Shown here: one piece after another, positions 1-5,760 of the stretch
Position numbering within the stretch: position 1 is the first letter of the stretch
How the letters are laid out: every line of letters begins with the position of its first letter
Assembly: GCA_045657465.1 (NCBI GenBank)
Contig: JAZOTD010000028.1
Coordinates: 1 to 14,150 of the forward strand
Direction of reading: 5' to 3'
Length of the DNA: 14,150 nucleotides
Origin: RGIG1681 sp045657465
GTDB lineage: Bacteria; Bacillota; Clostridia; Christensenellales; UBA1242
Notes under the pieces: model-generated
What the model saw: only the letters and a program-made list of their open reading frames with translations
Database searches by the model: none
What the model was told of the DNA's origin: nothing
Made by a program: the position numbers and the translations under genes

Positions 1-530
1 AAGATGAACTTTATAAACGAATTACTGGCATGTCAAAAACAAATTATGAAATGCAACAAGAGGTTTTAATGGCTAGCAACAACACAGAACAAAATAGATT
101 TATTATTGCTTATGAAGGAAGTTGGAAGGGCGAATTTAAAAAGCATTATACACCAGCTGATTTTAAAAAAGTTGATTCAATCATCAACACATGTTTAAAT
201 CAAGAAGTTAGCGAAGAAACATTGGCTTTATATGTGTCACTTGCAAAGGTTTATTATATTTTAAAAGCGACTGAAGAAAAGCCAGCATATGAAGCAGAAG
301 AACTTTATCGCAGATTTGCATCAAGTGCAGAAGATAGAATCAAAGATCCTGCATTCTATTTCTTGACAAAGGCAAATAAAGGCGAATATTACAATCATTT
401 AATTTATGCAGATTTTGCAGCGGTGACTGGTGAAACCAATCCAGAAACACTTAAAAAGATGGCTCAAAAAAAGAGCAAGGAAATGGAAGATAAATTATCA
501 GCAGTTCCAAGTCAACTTGGTCAAAACTAA
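1..530 (+). CDS. Hypothetical protein, 3' part only (5' end outside the window)
   Basis: The reading frame is open from the first complete codon (position 3) to the TAA at 528-530, about 175 residues. An ATG lies at position 30 but has no Shine-Dalgarno sequence before it, and the codons upstream stay open to the edge, so the gene most likely begins outside the window. The visible part is soluble, rich in Lys, Glu, Ala and Tyr, and probably mostly alpha-helical. It has no membrane segment, signal peptide or cysteine cluster. It ends in a polar tail (residues SAVPSQLGQN). I recognise no family and assign no function. A terminator follows 10 bases after the stop, so this is the last gene of its transcript. 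Confidence 0.75.
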   Translation, partial: DELYKRITGMSKTNYEMQQEVLMASNNTEQNRFIIAYEGSWKGEFKKHYTPADFKKVDSIINTCLNQEVSEETLALYVSLAKVYYILKATEEKPAYEAEELYRRFASSAEDRIKDPAFYFLTKANKGEYYNHLIYADFAAVTGETNPETLKKMAQKKSKEMEDKLSAVPSQLGQN

Positions 531-540
531 AATAAAAAAT

Positions 541-565
541 GACACACGGTTGTGTGTCTTTTTTG
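541..565. terminator. Bidirectional rho-independent terminator between the first gene and fba
   Basis: Arms GACACAC (541-547) and GTGTGTC (552-558) pair perfectly over 7 bp around a GGTT loop. Six T follow (559-564), and an A-rich run precedes the stem (531-540), which becomes a T-tract on the minus strand. It therefore serves both the plus-strand gene ending at 530 and fba, which ends at 581 on the minus strand. Confidence 0.88.
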
Positions 566-580
566 TTGTGATAATTTAGA

Positions 581-1492
581 TTAAACACCTTCAACAAGTT
601 CGATTGCATGTGCAACTTGTTCTTTAACGTTTTTCTTGCCAGCCTTGTTATAATCTCTTTGGTCGAAGTGTCCTGGATTTTCTGCAAGGTCTTGACGAAC
701 ACCAGCAGTGTGAGCAAGTCTAAGGTCGGTGTCCATATTGATTTTGCAAATAGCTGATTTTGCCATTTTCTTGATGTCTACTTCACTAATGCCTTGGCTC
801 TTTTTGATTTCGCCACCATATTTAATAATAAGTTCAACCCATTTTGCTGGAACTGTTGAACTTCCGTGAGCAACAAGTGGAAGGTCTGGAAGTGCCTTGT
901 GAACGTTTTCAATAACACCATATTGAATAACAGGGGTTTTGATTGATTTGTTTACGCCGTGAGCGGTTCCAATTGAAATTGCAAGGCTGTCAACACCAGT
1001 TCTTGAAACAAAGTCTTTTGCTTCTTCTGGGTCAGTAAAGCTTTCTGTGTCGCTGTGAACCATATCTTCAGTTCCAATAATTTTTCCAAGTTCTGCTTCA
1101 ACGGTTACGTTTCTTGCGTGAGCATATTCGACAACTTGTTTTGTTGCGGCAATATTTTCTTCATATGAAAGATGTGAAGCATCAATCATTACGCTTGTGA
1201 AACCTGCATCAATTGCAGCTTTGCAAGCTTCAAAACTCTTGCCATGGTCAAGGTGAAGTGCAATGTCATTGCTTGACTTTTTGCTTGCTGTTTCAACAAT
1301 TGCTTTGATGTAGTCATAACCTGCATATTTTCCAGCGCCTTCTGAAACAGAAATGATTACAGGAACATTCTTTTCTGCTGCAACTTCTGCAACGGCTTGA
1401 GCAGATTCCATATTGCAGATATTGAATGCAGGAATTGCATAGCCTTTATCAAGCGCATCTTTTAACATTTTTTTTGTATTTACGAGTGCCAT
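581..1492 (-). CDS. fba: Class II fructose-1,6-bisphosphate aldolase
   Basis: This cytosolic zinc enzyme interconverts fructose-1,6-bisphosphate with dihydroxyacetone phosphate plus glyceraldehyde-3-phosphate in glycolysis and gluconeogenesis. The protein has 303 residues, normal for the family. Class II hallmarks are visible in order: LDHG at 81-84 (catalytic Asp82, zinc ligand His83), EAELG at 132-136, GTAHG at 175-179 (zinc ligand His178), LVAHGSS at 206-212 (zinc ligand His209) and the phosphate-binding INMDTDLR at 251-258. The ATG is preceded on its strand by AGGA and GGTGA elements. It has its own promoter, divergent from gap, and ends at the shared terminator at 541-565. It appears monocistronic. 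The closest alternative, a tagatose-bisphosphate or ketose-bisphosphate aldolase of the same fold, is less likely given the gap neighbour. Confidence 0.95.
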   Translation of the reverse strand: MALVNTKKMLKDALDKGYAIPAFNICNMESAQAVAEVAAEKNVPVIISVSEGAGKYAGYDYIKAIVETASKKSSNDIALHLDHGKSFEACKAAIDAGFTSVMIDASHLSYEENIAATKQVVEYAHARNVTVEAELGKIIGTEDMVHSDTESFTDPEEAKDFVSRTGVDSLAISIGTAHGVNKSIKTPVIQYGVIENVHKALPDLPLVAHGSSTVPAKWVELIIKYGGEIKKSQGISEVDIKKMAKSAICKINMDTDLRLAHTAGVRQDLAENPGHFDQRDYNKAGKKNVKEQVAHAIELVEGV

Positions 1493-1522
1493 ATTTCACC
1501 ATCCTTTATAAAATCTATTATT

Positions 1523-1551
1523 ATTATAAAATTTGCACGAAAATTTGTAAA
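1523..1551 (-). promoter_or_regulatory. fba promoter
   Basis: On the minus strand, TTTACA (plus coordinates 1546-1551) and a perfect TATAAT (1523-1528) are separated by exactly 17 nt. The -10 lies about 30 bases upstream of the fba ATG. It is a near-consensus sigma-A promoter. Confidence 0.8.
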
Positions 1552-1587
1552 CTAATATCTCATAAAGTTGCATTATTTTTTAGTTTA
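1548..1587. repeat. Inverted repeat spanning the fba/gap divergent promoters (candidate operator)
   Basis: TAAACTAA (1548-1555) and its exact complement TTAGTTTA (1580-1587) have centres 32 bp apart, about three helical turns. The left arm overlaps the fba -35 box, and the right arm sits in the gap promoter spacer. Placement fits a shared regulator, but the sequence is AT-rich and a chance match is possible. Confidence 0.35.
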
Positions 1588-1596
1588 GAGTAAAAT
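1568..1596 (+). promoter_or_regulatory. gap promoter
   Basis: TTGCAT (1568-1573) and TAAAAT (1591-1596) are separated by 17 nt, 35 bases before the gap ATG. It is back-to-back with the fba promoter. The two -35 boxes are only 16 bp apart, so RNA polymerase or a regulator bound at one is likely to affect the other. Confidence 0.7.
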
Positions 1597-1631
1597 CAAA
1601 TTGTCAATATTAATAAATAAGGAGATTTTTT

Positions 1632-2663
1632 ATGGCAAATATTAAAGTTGCGATTAACGGATTTGGAAGAATTGGTAGACTTGCATTTAGACAAATGTTT
1701 GGTGCAAAGGGTTATGAAATCGTTGCAATTAACGACCTTACAAGTCCAAAGATGCTTGCTCATTTGCTTAAATATGATTCAGCTCAAGGACCATATGCAT
1801 TAGCAAGCCAAGTTACATCATCAGAAGAAGGCGAAGCAGAAGGCTGGATTTCTGTTGCTGGCAAAAAAATTAGAATCTATGCAGAAAAAGACGCTGCAAA
1901 CTGCCCTTGGAAAGCTCTTGGTGTAGACGTTGTTTTGGAATGCACAGGCTTCTATACATCAAAAGAAAAATCAATGGCTCACATCAATGCAGGTGCAAAG
2001 AAAGTTATCATTTCTGCTCCAGCAGGCAAAGATTTGCCAACAATTGTTTATTCAGTAAATGAAAAAACATTGAAAAAATCTGATCAAATTATCTCAGCTG
2101 CAAGCTGCACAACAAACTGCTTGGCTCCAATGGCTAAAGCACTTAATGACAAATTCCCAATTTTGTCAGGTATCATGACAACAGTTCACGCTTACACTGG
2201 TGACCAAATGATTCTTGATGGTCCACACAGAAAAGGCGACCTTCGTCGTGCAAGAGCTGCTGCTGTTAACATTGTTCCAAACTCAACAGGTGCTGCAAAA
2301 GCAATTGGTCTTGTTATTCCTGAACTTGATGGCAAACTTATTGGTTCTGCTCAAAGAGTTCCAGTTGCAACAGGTTCAACAACAATCTTGGTTGCTGTTG
2401 TTAGAGGCAATGATGTTACTCCAGAAGCAATCAATGCTGCAATGAAAGCACAAGCTTCTGAATCATTCGGTTACAACACTGATCCAATCGTTTCTTGTGA
2501 CGTTATTGGAAGCACCTATGGCTCAATCTTTGATGCTACTCAAACAATGGTTACAAAACTTGCTGATGGCTTGTATCAAGTTCAAGTTGTTGCTTGGTAT
2601 GACAACGAAAACTCATACACATCACAAATGGTTAGAACAATCAAATATTTTGCTGAACTTTAA
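1632..2663 (+). CDS. gap: Glyceraldehyde-3-phosphate dehydrogenase, type I, NAD-dependent
   Basis: This enzyme oxidatively phosphorylates glyceraldehyde-3-phosphate to 1,3-bisphosphoglycerate in glycolysis, in the cytosol. The protein has 343 residues. The Rossmann motif INGFGRIGR lies at 8-16. Asp35 (in AINDL) is the usual mark of NAD over NADP preference. The active site SCTTNC spans 158-163 with catalytic Cys159, and His186 lies in TTVHAYTG. The S-loop region (DLRRARAAAVNIVPNSTGAA) and the C-terminal WYDNENSY are intact. The start is fixed by AAGGAG (1619-1624), 7 nt before the ATG. The gene has its own promoter and terminator and is not followed by pgk or tpi, the common Bacillota arrangement. 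No CggR-type regulator gene is present here. Confidence 0.97.
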   Translation: MANIKVAINGFGRIGRLAFRQMFGAKGYEIVAINDLTSPKMLAHLLKYDSAQGPYALASQVTSSEEGEAEGWISVAGKKIRIYAEKDAANCPWKALGVDVVLECTGFYTSKEKSMAHINAGAKKVIISAPAGKDLPTIVYSVNEKTLKKSDQIISAASCTTNCLAPMAKALNDKFPILSGIMTTVHAYTGDQMILDGPHRKGDLRRARAAAVNIVPNSTGAAKAIGLVIPELDGKLIGSAQRVPVATGSTTILVAVVRGNDVTPEAINAAMKAQASESFGYNTDPIVSCDVIGSTYGSIFDATQTMVTKLADGLYQVQVVAWYDNENSYTSQMVRTIKYFAEL

Positions 2664-2683
2664 TAAATGGCAAACAAATAATT

Positions 2684-2710
2684 AATCTAGGCGAATGCCT
2701 AGATTTTTTT
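2684..2710 (+). terminator. gap rho-independent terminator
   Basis: A 9-bp perfect stem, AATCTAGGC (2684-2692) with GCCTAGATT (2697-2705), closes a GAAT loop and is followed by T to 2710. It lies 20 nt after the gap stop codon. Confidence 0.92.
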
Positions 2711-2729
2711 GTTGCGTATTAAAAAAATA

Positions 2730-2758
2730 TTGACAAGTAAAATATTATATTGTATTAT
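2730..2758 (+). promoter_or_regulatory. Promoter of the GntR/ABC operon
   Basis: A consensus TTGACA (2730-2735), a 17-nt spacer and TATTAT (2753-2758). The predicted start site is near 2765, inside the palindrome described separately. Confidence 0.82.
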
Positions 2759-2780
2759 TGTGTTAGTAAAGTGACACAAT
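2757..2780. promoter_or_regulatory. Candidate operator for the YtrA-like GntR repressor
   Basis: ATTGTGT (2757-2763) and its exact complement ACACAAT (2774-2780) flank a 10-nt centre that is itself partly symmetric. The site overlaps the last bases of the -10 box and covers the predicted start site, where a bound repressor would block transcription. GTGT/ACAC half-sites are typical of YtrA-subfamily GntR proteins, and the first gene of the operon encodes one. Autoregulation is inferred. Confidence 0.65.
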
Positions 2781-2800
2781 GGATATAATTTAGGAGACTT

Positions 2801-3166
2801 ATGAGTTATAAATTTTCTAGTGACAGACCAATATTTTTGCAGATTGCTGAAATTATAAAAGCAGATATTGTTAGCGGTAAGATTGAAGTGGGGCAAAAAC
2901 TTAAATCGGTCAGGGAATTTTCGGCTGAATTTGGGGCAAACCCAAACACGGTTCAAAAAGCACTTGCCGAACTTGAAAATGACGGGTTGATTTTTACAGA
3001 CAGAACAAACGGAAAGTTTGTTGCAGAAGATCGCCTCACAATTTTGAAAGGCAAGCAAAATATAATTAATCAAAAAATAAGTGATTTTTTTAAAGAAATG
3101 CAAACACTAGGGTTATCAAAAACAGATATTGTTCAAATGGTAGAGATTGAAGGAGCAAAAAAATGA
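2801..3166 (+). CDS. GntR-family transcriptional regulator, YtrA subfamily
   Basis: A 121-residue DNA-binding repressor. Residues 9-76 form the GntR winged helix-turn-helix (PIFLQIAEIIKADI at the start; LKSVREFSAEFGANPNTVQKAL as the recognition region; wing around DRTNGKFV). Only about 45 residues follow, ending in the short two-helix dimerisation tail (FFKEMQTLGLSKTDIVQMV) that marks the YtrA subfamily; the large FCD and UTRA sensor domains are absent. The start is preceded by AGGAG (2792-2796). It is translationally coupled to the ATPase gene through an ATGA overlap at 3163-3166. In characterised relatives such regulators repress their own ABC-transporter operon and are relieved by cell-wall-active antibiotics or related stress. 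The ligand here cannot be read from sequence. Confidence 0.93.
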   Translation: MSYKFSSDRPIFLQIAEIIKADIVSGKIEVGQKLKSVREFSAEFGANPNTVQKALAELENDGLIFTDRTNGKFVAEDRLTILKGKQNIINQKISDFFKEMQTLGLSKTDIVQMVEIEGAKK

Positions 3167-3864
3167 GTGTAATTTTAGAATATAAGAACATTAACAAAAG
3201 TTTTGGTGAAAAAAAGGTTTTAAAAAATATAAACCTTAAAATTGAATCAAATAAAATTGTGGGTCTTCTTGGAAAGAATGGAAGTGGAAAATCGACCTTG
3301 TTTAAACTTGCAAATGATTTGCTTACGCCAACAACCGGTGAAGTTTTGATTGATGGCAAGAGTGTTTCAGTTGAAAGCAAAAACATTGTTTCATATCTTC
3401 CTGAACGTTCATATCTAGAAGCAAACTTAAAAGTGAGTGAAGCAATAAATTTATTTGAAACATTCTATCAAGATTTTGACAAAGAAAAAGCTGAAAAATT
3501 GCTAATAGACCTTGAACTTGACAAAAATATGCGTCTTTCAAAAATGAGCAAGGGTATGAAAGAAAAGGTTCAACTGGTTTTGGTTATGAGCAGAAGAGCC
3601 AAGATTTATATTTTAGATGAACCACTTGGTGGTGTTGACCCAGCAAGCAGAGATTATATTTTGCAGACAATCTTGAAAAACTTTAACGAAGAAGCAACGC
3701 TTTTGATTTCTACTCACATGATTGCAGATATTGAAAAGATTTTAGATGAAGTAATCTTTATTGATGGTGGAGAAATTGTGTTGCAAAGTGATGCTGACGA
3801 GCTTCGTGAAAAAGAACATGGCTCAATTGATGAAATCTTTAGGAGGAAATTTTATGTTAAGTAA
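3163..3864 (+). CDS. ABC transporter ATP-binding protein (YtrB-like)
   Basis: A 233-residue cytoplasmic ATPase that should energise the permease encoded next. Walker A is GKNGSGKST at 37-45. The signature loop is the degenerate MSKGM at 128-132, a form common in YtrB/ABC-2-type ATPases in place of LSGGQ. Walker B is IYILDEP at 148-154 with catalytic Glu153, the D-loop is GGVDP at 156-160, and the switch His185 lies in STHM. The Q-loop position holds Glu81 (YLPE), also usual in ABC-2-type proteins. The ATG overlaps the regulator's stop (ATGA), and the end overlaps the permease by 11 nt, so the three genes are coupled. Related systems are linked to bacitracin or cell-wall antibiotic response or to export. 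The substrate is unknown. Confidence 0.94.
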   Translation: MSVILEYKNINKSFGEKKVLKNINLKIESNKIVGLLGKNGSGKSTLFKLANDLLTPTTGEVLIDGKSVSVESKNIVSYLPERSYLEANLKVSEAINLFETFYQDFDKEKAEKLLIDLELDKNMRLSKMSKGMKEKVQLVLVMSRRAKIYILDEPLGGVDPASRDYILQTILKNFNEEATLLISTHMIADIEKILDEVIFIDGGEIVLQSDADELREKEHGSIDEIFRRKFYVK

Positions 3865-4639
3865 GCTTTTGAAAAATGACCTTAAAAAAAATACGCGTTT
3901 ACTTTGGATTTTATTTGCGGCAACCATCGTTTGTGCGTGTCTTGCCAGAACATTTTCAGAACTGGGTGAAAGCATTGCATTTTTTAGAGTGTTTGGAATT
4001 TTCTTTTATTCAGTTTATTATTCACTTGCTGCGAATGTGATTATTCAACCATTTTTAAGAAACTTTTTAAATTTTCAAAAATCGCTTTATAGTGATGAAT
4101 CATATTTGACTCACACGCTTCCTGTTACAAAAAATCAAATAGCAAACTCAAAATTTTTAACAGCACTTATTGAAATGGTTGCAAGCTTTGCAGTTTTGGT
4201 GATTTCACTTGTGATTATGTTTGCATCTCCAGACTTTAAAAATGTTTTAACAATGCTCATTTCAACAATTGTTGTGGGTGAATTTTCGCTTGGATTATCA
4301 ATTACACTTATCGTGTTTTTGATTATTGTTGAATTTTTGATGTATCTTTCAATCATATATTTTTCAATTGTTGTGGCATATAAACAAAAAGAACGCAGAG
4401 CATTCAAAGCCTTTTTAATTACAATGGCAATGTCATTTGCTGCATTGATTGCACTTGCAGTTGTGCTGGTGATTGTTTTGGTTGTTAATGATGTTAAACT
4501 TTCAGCATCATCACTCGTGCTTTCAAACGCGGCTTTTGTGAGTGTGCTTATTTCAGGCATTGTGATGTATTTGGCGGTTATTGTGTTGTTTTATTTCTTA
4601 ACCAAAAGAGAACTCAACAAAGGTGTCAATGTTGACTAA
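3854..4639 (+). CDS. ABC transporter permease, six predicted membrane helices
   Basis: An integral membrane partner of the preceding ATPase, 261 residues. I chose the ATG at 3854 because AGGAGG (3841-3846) lies 7 nt upstream and the protein then begins MLSKLLKNDLKKN, a typical permease amphipathic start. An in-frame ATG at 3761 would add 31 residues that only read through the ATPase gene. Hydrophobic segments fall near residues 16-32, 42-66, 101-124, 147-175, 185-211 and 226-249. The cytosolic motif YLTHTLPVTKNQI (84-96) matches the 'TLPvs' coupling segment of ABC-2-type permeases. With one ATPase and one permease gene, a homodimeric permease on an ATPase dimer is expected. No substrate-binding protein or extra permease is encoded, unlike the longer B. 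subtilis ytr operon. Confidence 0.88.
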   Translation: MLSKLLKNDLKKNTRLLWILFAATIVCACLARTFSELGESIAFFRVFGIFFYSVYYSLAANVIIQPFLRNFLNFQKSLYSDESYLTHTLPVTKNQIANSKFLTALIEMVASFAVLVISLVIMFASPDFKNVLTMLISTIVVGEFSLGLSITLIVFLIIVEFLMYLSIIYFSIVVAYKQKERRAFKAFLITMAMSFAALIALAVVLVIVLVVNDVKLSASSLVLSNAAFVSVLISGIVMYLAVIVLFYFLTKRELNKGVNVD

Positions 4640-4670
4640 AAAAATAAAGAAAAAATAATAAAAAATACAC

Positions 4671-4707
4671 AAAAAAAGAAGAGTAAATTGTTTACTCTTC
4701 TTTTTTT
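4671..4707. terminator. Long bidirectional terminator between the ABC operon and the SDR gene
   Basis: A 17-bp perfect inverted repeat: 4671-4687 pairs with 4691-4707 around TTG. The core is GAAGAGTAAA/TTTACTCTTC, flanked by seven A and seven T, so it gives a U-tract in either direction. It separates the permease (ends 4639) from the convergent SDR gene (ends 4719). Confidence 0.92.
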
Positions 4708-4718
4708 GTTGTGTTTGA

Positions 4719-5519
4719 TTATGGACGAAGTCCAAGTCCGCCTTCAAGAGTGACGGTTTCACCGGTCATAAACTTAAAGTCTGGTGATGCAAGTTGAACA
4801 CATACTCTGCCGATTTCAAGTTCAGAGTCGCCAAAGTGACCAACTGGTGGAGTTTTTACATTTGCTTTGAATGCATCAGGATATTCATTTGCGAATTTTT
4901 CAAGTTGGGCAGTCCAAGCAAGTGGACAAACAACGTTTACGTTGATGTTGTCTTTTGCCCATTCAGTTGCAGCAACACGTGTGAGCCCCCTGATGCCTTC
5001 TTTTGCTGCGGCATATGCACATTGACCATAGTTTCCAAAAAGCCCTGCACCTGAAGCAAAGTTGATAACGCTGCCTTGTGTTTTTGCAAGGTGTGGATAG
5101 CATGCTTTCATGTAATAGAATGATGCATAGAGTCCAGAATACATTGCAAGATTGAATTGGTCGGTTGTGTGGTCGGCAAGTGTGATGCCTGAAGCTGATG
5201 CTTGGGCGTTGTTGATTAACACGTCGATTCTGCCAAACTTTTTGATTGTTTCTGCCACAACCATGTTTGCAACCGCTTCATTGTCAGCACCTGCATTGAT
5301 GTCTGCAACAAGGGTTAACACTTTAACCTTATAAAGCTTTTCAAGTTCTTTTTTTGCGTCTAATAATTTTTGTTCGTTTCTGCCTGTAATCACAAGGTTT
5401 GCACCTTCTTTTGCGTAGGCTGTTGCGATTCCGTAACCAATTGAACCACATCTTCCATCTGCAAGAACTGCGCGACCTGCACCTGTAATTATTGCAGTTT
5501 TTCCTTTAAGAAATCCCAT
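4719..5519 (-). CDS. Short-chain dehydrogenase/reductase (SDR), substrate unknown
   Basis: A 266-residue NAD(P)-dependent oxidoreductase of the classical SDR fold. The catalytic set is complete: NNA at 103-105, Ser156 (INFASG), and Tyr169-xxx-Lys173 (YAAAK). The cofactor loop is odd. The usual TGxxxGxG becomes TGAGR (12-16), then AVLADGRC, then GSIGYGIA (25-32), an insertion of about eight residues. The closing segment (MTGETVTLEGGLGLRP) resembles the C-terminus of FabG-like reductases. The start is supported by AAGGAG (plus coordinates 5526-5531), 6 nt upstream. It appears monocistronic with its own promoter and terminator. Neighbours give no pathway clue. A 3-oxoacyl- or sugar-alcohol-type reductase is possible, but I cannot choose. 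Confidence 0.9.
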   Translation of the reverse strand: MGFLKGKTAIITGAGRAVLADGRCGSIGYGIATAYAKEGANLVITGRNEQKLLDAKKELEKLYKVKVLTLVADINAGADNEAVANMVVAETIKKFGRIDVLINNAQASASGITLADHTTDQFNLAMYSGLYASFYYMKACYPHLAKTQGSVINFASGAGLFGNYGQCAYAAAKEGIRGLTRVAATEWAKDNINVNVVCPLAWTAQLEKFANEYPDAFKANVKTPPVGHFGDSELEIGRVCVQLASPDFKFMTGETVTLEGGLGLRP

Positions 5520-5567
5520 AAATTTCTCCTTTTTGTTAATTTAAAGCAATGATAGCTTCACAAGTTT

Positions 5568-5597
5568 AGTATAACAAAATTAACAGAAAAGATGCAA
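5568..5597 (-). promoter_or_regulatory. Promoter of the SDR gene
   Basis: On the minus strand, TTGCAT (plus 5592-5597), an 18-nt spacer and TATACT (plus 5568-5573) with the extended -10 TGT just before it. It lies about 50 nt upstream of the ATG. Confidence 0.65.
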
Positions 5598-5653
5598 AGT
5601 GAAATAAACCATTTTTTAAAAAAATATTGCTAAATTGTAACATTTTTTTATTT

Positions 5654-5678
5654 GAAAATAAAAATTGTTTTTATTTTC
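5654..5678. repeat. 11-bp perfect inverted repeat in the SDR/ATPase intergenic region
   Basis: GAAAATAAAAA (5654-5664) and TTTTTATTTTC (5668-5678) flank TTG, between the two divergent promoters. With only one G:C pair the RNA hairpin would be weak, and it is 75 bases or more from either gene. It may be a DNA-level site, a curved A-tract element or chance. Apart from the two promoters I see nothing else in the 241-bp spacer 5520-5760. Confidence 0.4.
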
Positions 5679-5697
5679 GGTTATTAATCAATTTTTT

Positions 5698-5726
5698 TTG
5701 ACTTTTTATAAATAAATATTAATAAT
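5698..5726 (+). promoter_or_regulatory. Probable promoter of the cation-ATPase gene
   Basis: TTGACT (5698-5703), a 17-nt spacer and AATAAT (5721-5726), 34 nt before the ATG. The -10 is imperfect and the area very AT-rich, so the exact boxes are less certain than for the other promoters. Confidence 0.5.
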
Positions 5727-5760
5727 AGAAGAGTAATTATTTTTTAACAGGGAGCGTTTT

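Noticed and set aside
2215..2685. Two short plus-strand frames inside gap rich in Leu and Gln
   Set aside because: They are frame-shifted readings of gap with no domain or ribosome site.
3761..3853. Upstream in-frame start that would extend the permease by 31 residues
   Set aside because: It overlaps the ATPase gene, has no ribosome-binding site and gives a non-membrane-like extension; AGGAGG before 3854 decides the start.
4135..4560. Antisense open frame within the permease gene
   Set aside because: Its Thr/Ile/Ala-rich composition mirrors the sense-strand hydrophobic codons; no start signals.
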